The position numbers and the translations under genes were made by a program. The notes below the pieces were generated by a model that had not been told where the DNA came from, did no database searches, and worked only from the letters and a program-made list of their open reading frames with translations. This document shows, piece by piece, positions 5,958 to 6,429 of a stretch of 6,429 nucleotides of DNA (positions within the stretch are counted from its first letter, which is position 1; each line of letters opens with the position of its first letter). This DNA comes from Oscillospiraceae bacterium (GTDB lineage: Bacteria; Bacillota; Clostridia; Oscillospirales; Oscillospiraceae): NCBI GenBank assembly GCA_017539635.1, contig JAFYCQ010000203.1, positions 1 to 6,429 of the forward strand. Direction: 5' to 3'.

Positions 5958-6429
5958 GGTCCTTCTTAAAGGGAAAAACCTGGCGAGAATCCTCGGCGGC
6001 CTCGGTGTCGCCCTTCAGATCAGTCTGATATCTGTGGTCATCAGTATCGTTGCCGGGATTCTCGTCGGAATGCTGATGACCTGGAAAAATCCCGTCAGCA
6101 GGGCAATAACCCGCTGTTACCTTGAAATAGTGCGTATCATGCCGCAGCTTGTGCTGCTCTTCATCGTCTATTTCGGGACCACCAGGGTTTTCGGCTGGAA
6201 CCTGTCGGGAGAGCTTTCCGCCATAATAGTGTTCTCCTTCTGGGGGACGGCAGAAATGGGCGACCTTGTCCGCGGGGCGATCATCAGCATACCGGCTCAT
6301 CAGTATGAAAGTGCGGAGGCTTTGGGCCTTAACGGGATGCAGACTTACCGATATATTGTTCTGCCCCAGACTATCCGGCGGCTTATCCCGCTGTCCATAA
6401 ACCTGATCACGCGAATGATAAAGACCACC
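5938..6429 (+). CDS. Polar amino-acid ABC transporter permease, second subunit (3' end beyond window)
   Basis: The first 164 residues of a second HisM/GlnP-family permease; the frame is still open at the window end. The ATG at 5938 lies 7 nt after a strong AAAGGAGG site (5923-5930) inside the end of the preceding permease gene. Hydrophobic spans are seen near residues 20-47, 66-84 and 91-103. In place of the usual R-x-TPLL-x-Q signature it has RIMPQLVLLFIVYFG at 68-82, a variant seen in one branch of the family. WGTAEMGDLVRGAI at 102-115 and YESAEALGL at 122-130 make up the EAA loop, followed by YIVLPQTIRRLIP. Expected family length is about 215-240 residues, so roughly one quarter to one third is missing. 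The two permeases are clearly diverged paralogues, expected to form a heterodimer. The ATPase and solute-binding protein are presumably encoded downstream or elsewhere. Confidence 0.9.
   Translation, partial: MPDLGLEVLLKGKNLARILGGLGVALQISLISVVISIVAGILVGMLMTWKNPVSRAITRCYLEIVRIMPQLVLLFIVYFGTTRVFGWNLSGELSAIIVFSFWGTAEMGDLVRGAIISIPAHQYESAEALGLNGMQTYRYIVLPQTIRRLIPLSINLITRMIKTT

Overview
The window looks like a stretch of a Firmicutes genome, most likely from Clostridia (Oscillospiraceae-like). The evidence is moderate GC with an AT-richer intergenic gap, heavy use of ATA and AGG/AGA codons, strong AGGAGG-type ribosome binding sites, frequent GTG/TTG starts, tight same-strand gene packing, and MnmA and XdhC proteins of clostridial appearance. 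Another anaerobic phylum with similar composition, such as Synergistota, cannot be excluded from sequence alone.

All seven genes lie on the + strand. Positions 13-5103 hold five closely packed genes that look like one operon. They are a MalY/PatB-type PLP C-S lyase/aminotransferase, an XdhC-family molybdenum-hydroxylase maturation factor with its two domains in reverse order, the tRNA 2-thiouridylase MnmA, a MoeB/ThiF/HesA-type adenylyltransferase (E1-like), and a three-domain rhodanese-TusA-DsrE2 sulfurtransferase. Gaps range from an 11-bp overlap to 42 bp, and no convincing terminator was seen between the genes. The operon may begin upstream of the window, because only 12 bases precede the first start codon.

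Positions 5104-5297 form the only sizeable gap. It is AT-rich and holds a good sigma-70-type promoter overlapped by an 11-bp perfect inverted repeat (candidate operator), followed by a leader of about 108 nt. The promoter reads into two overlapping permease genes of a polar amino-acid ABC importer. The first is complete and the second runs off the window end. No solute-binding protein or ATPase gene is visible.

The unifying theme of the first operon is sulfur mobilisation and transfer: a possible sulfide/thiol-releasing lyase, persulfide carriers (rhodanese, TusA, DsrE2), an E1-like activator of a ubiquitin-fold sulfur carrier, and two sulfur-using end points (tRNA 2-thiouridine by MnmA, sulfurated molybdenum cofactor through XdhC). 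No cysteine desulfurase, no MoaD/ThiS-like carrier and no molybdenum hydroxylase is in the window, so the complete pathway is inference. The adjacent transporter could supply a sulfur-containing amino acid, but its substrate cannot be read from the sequence.
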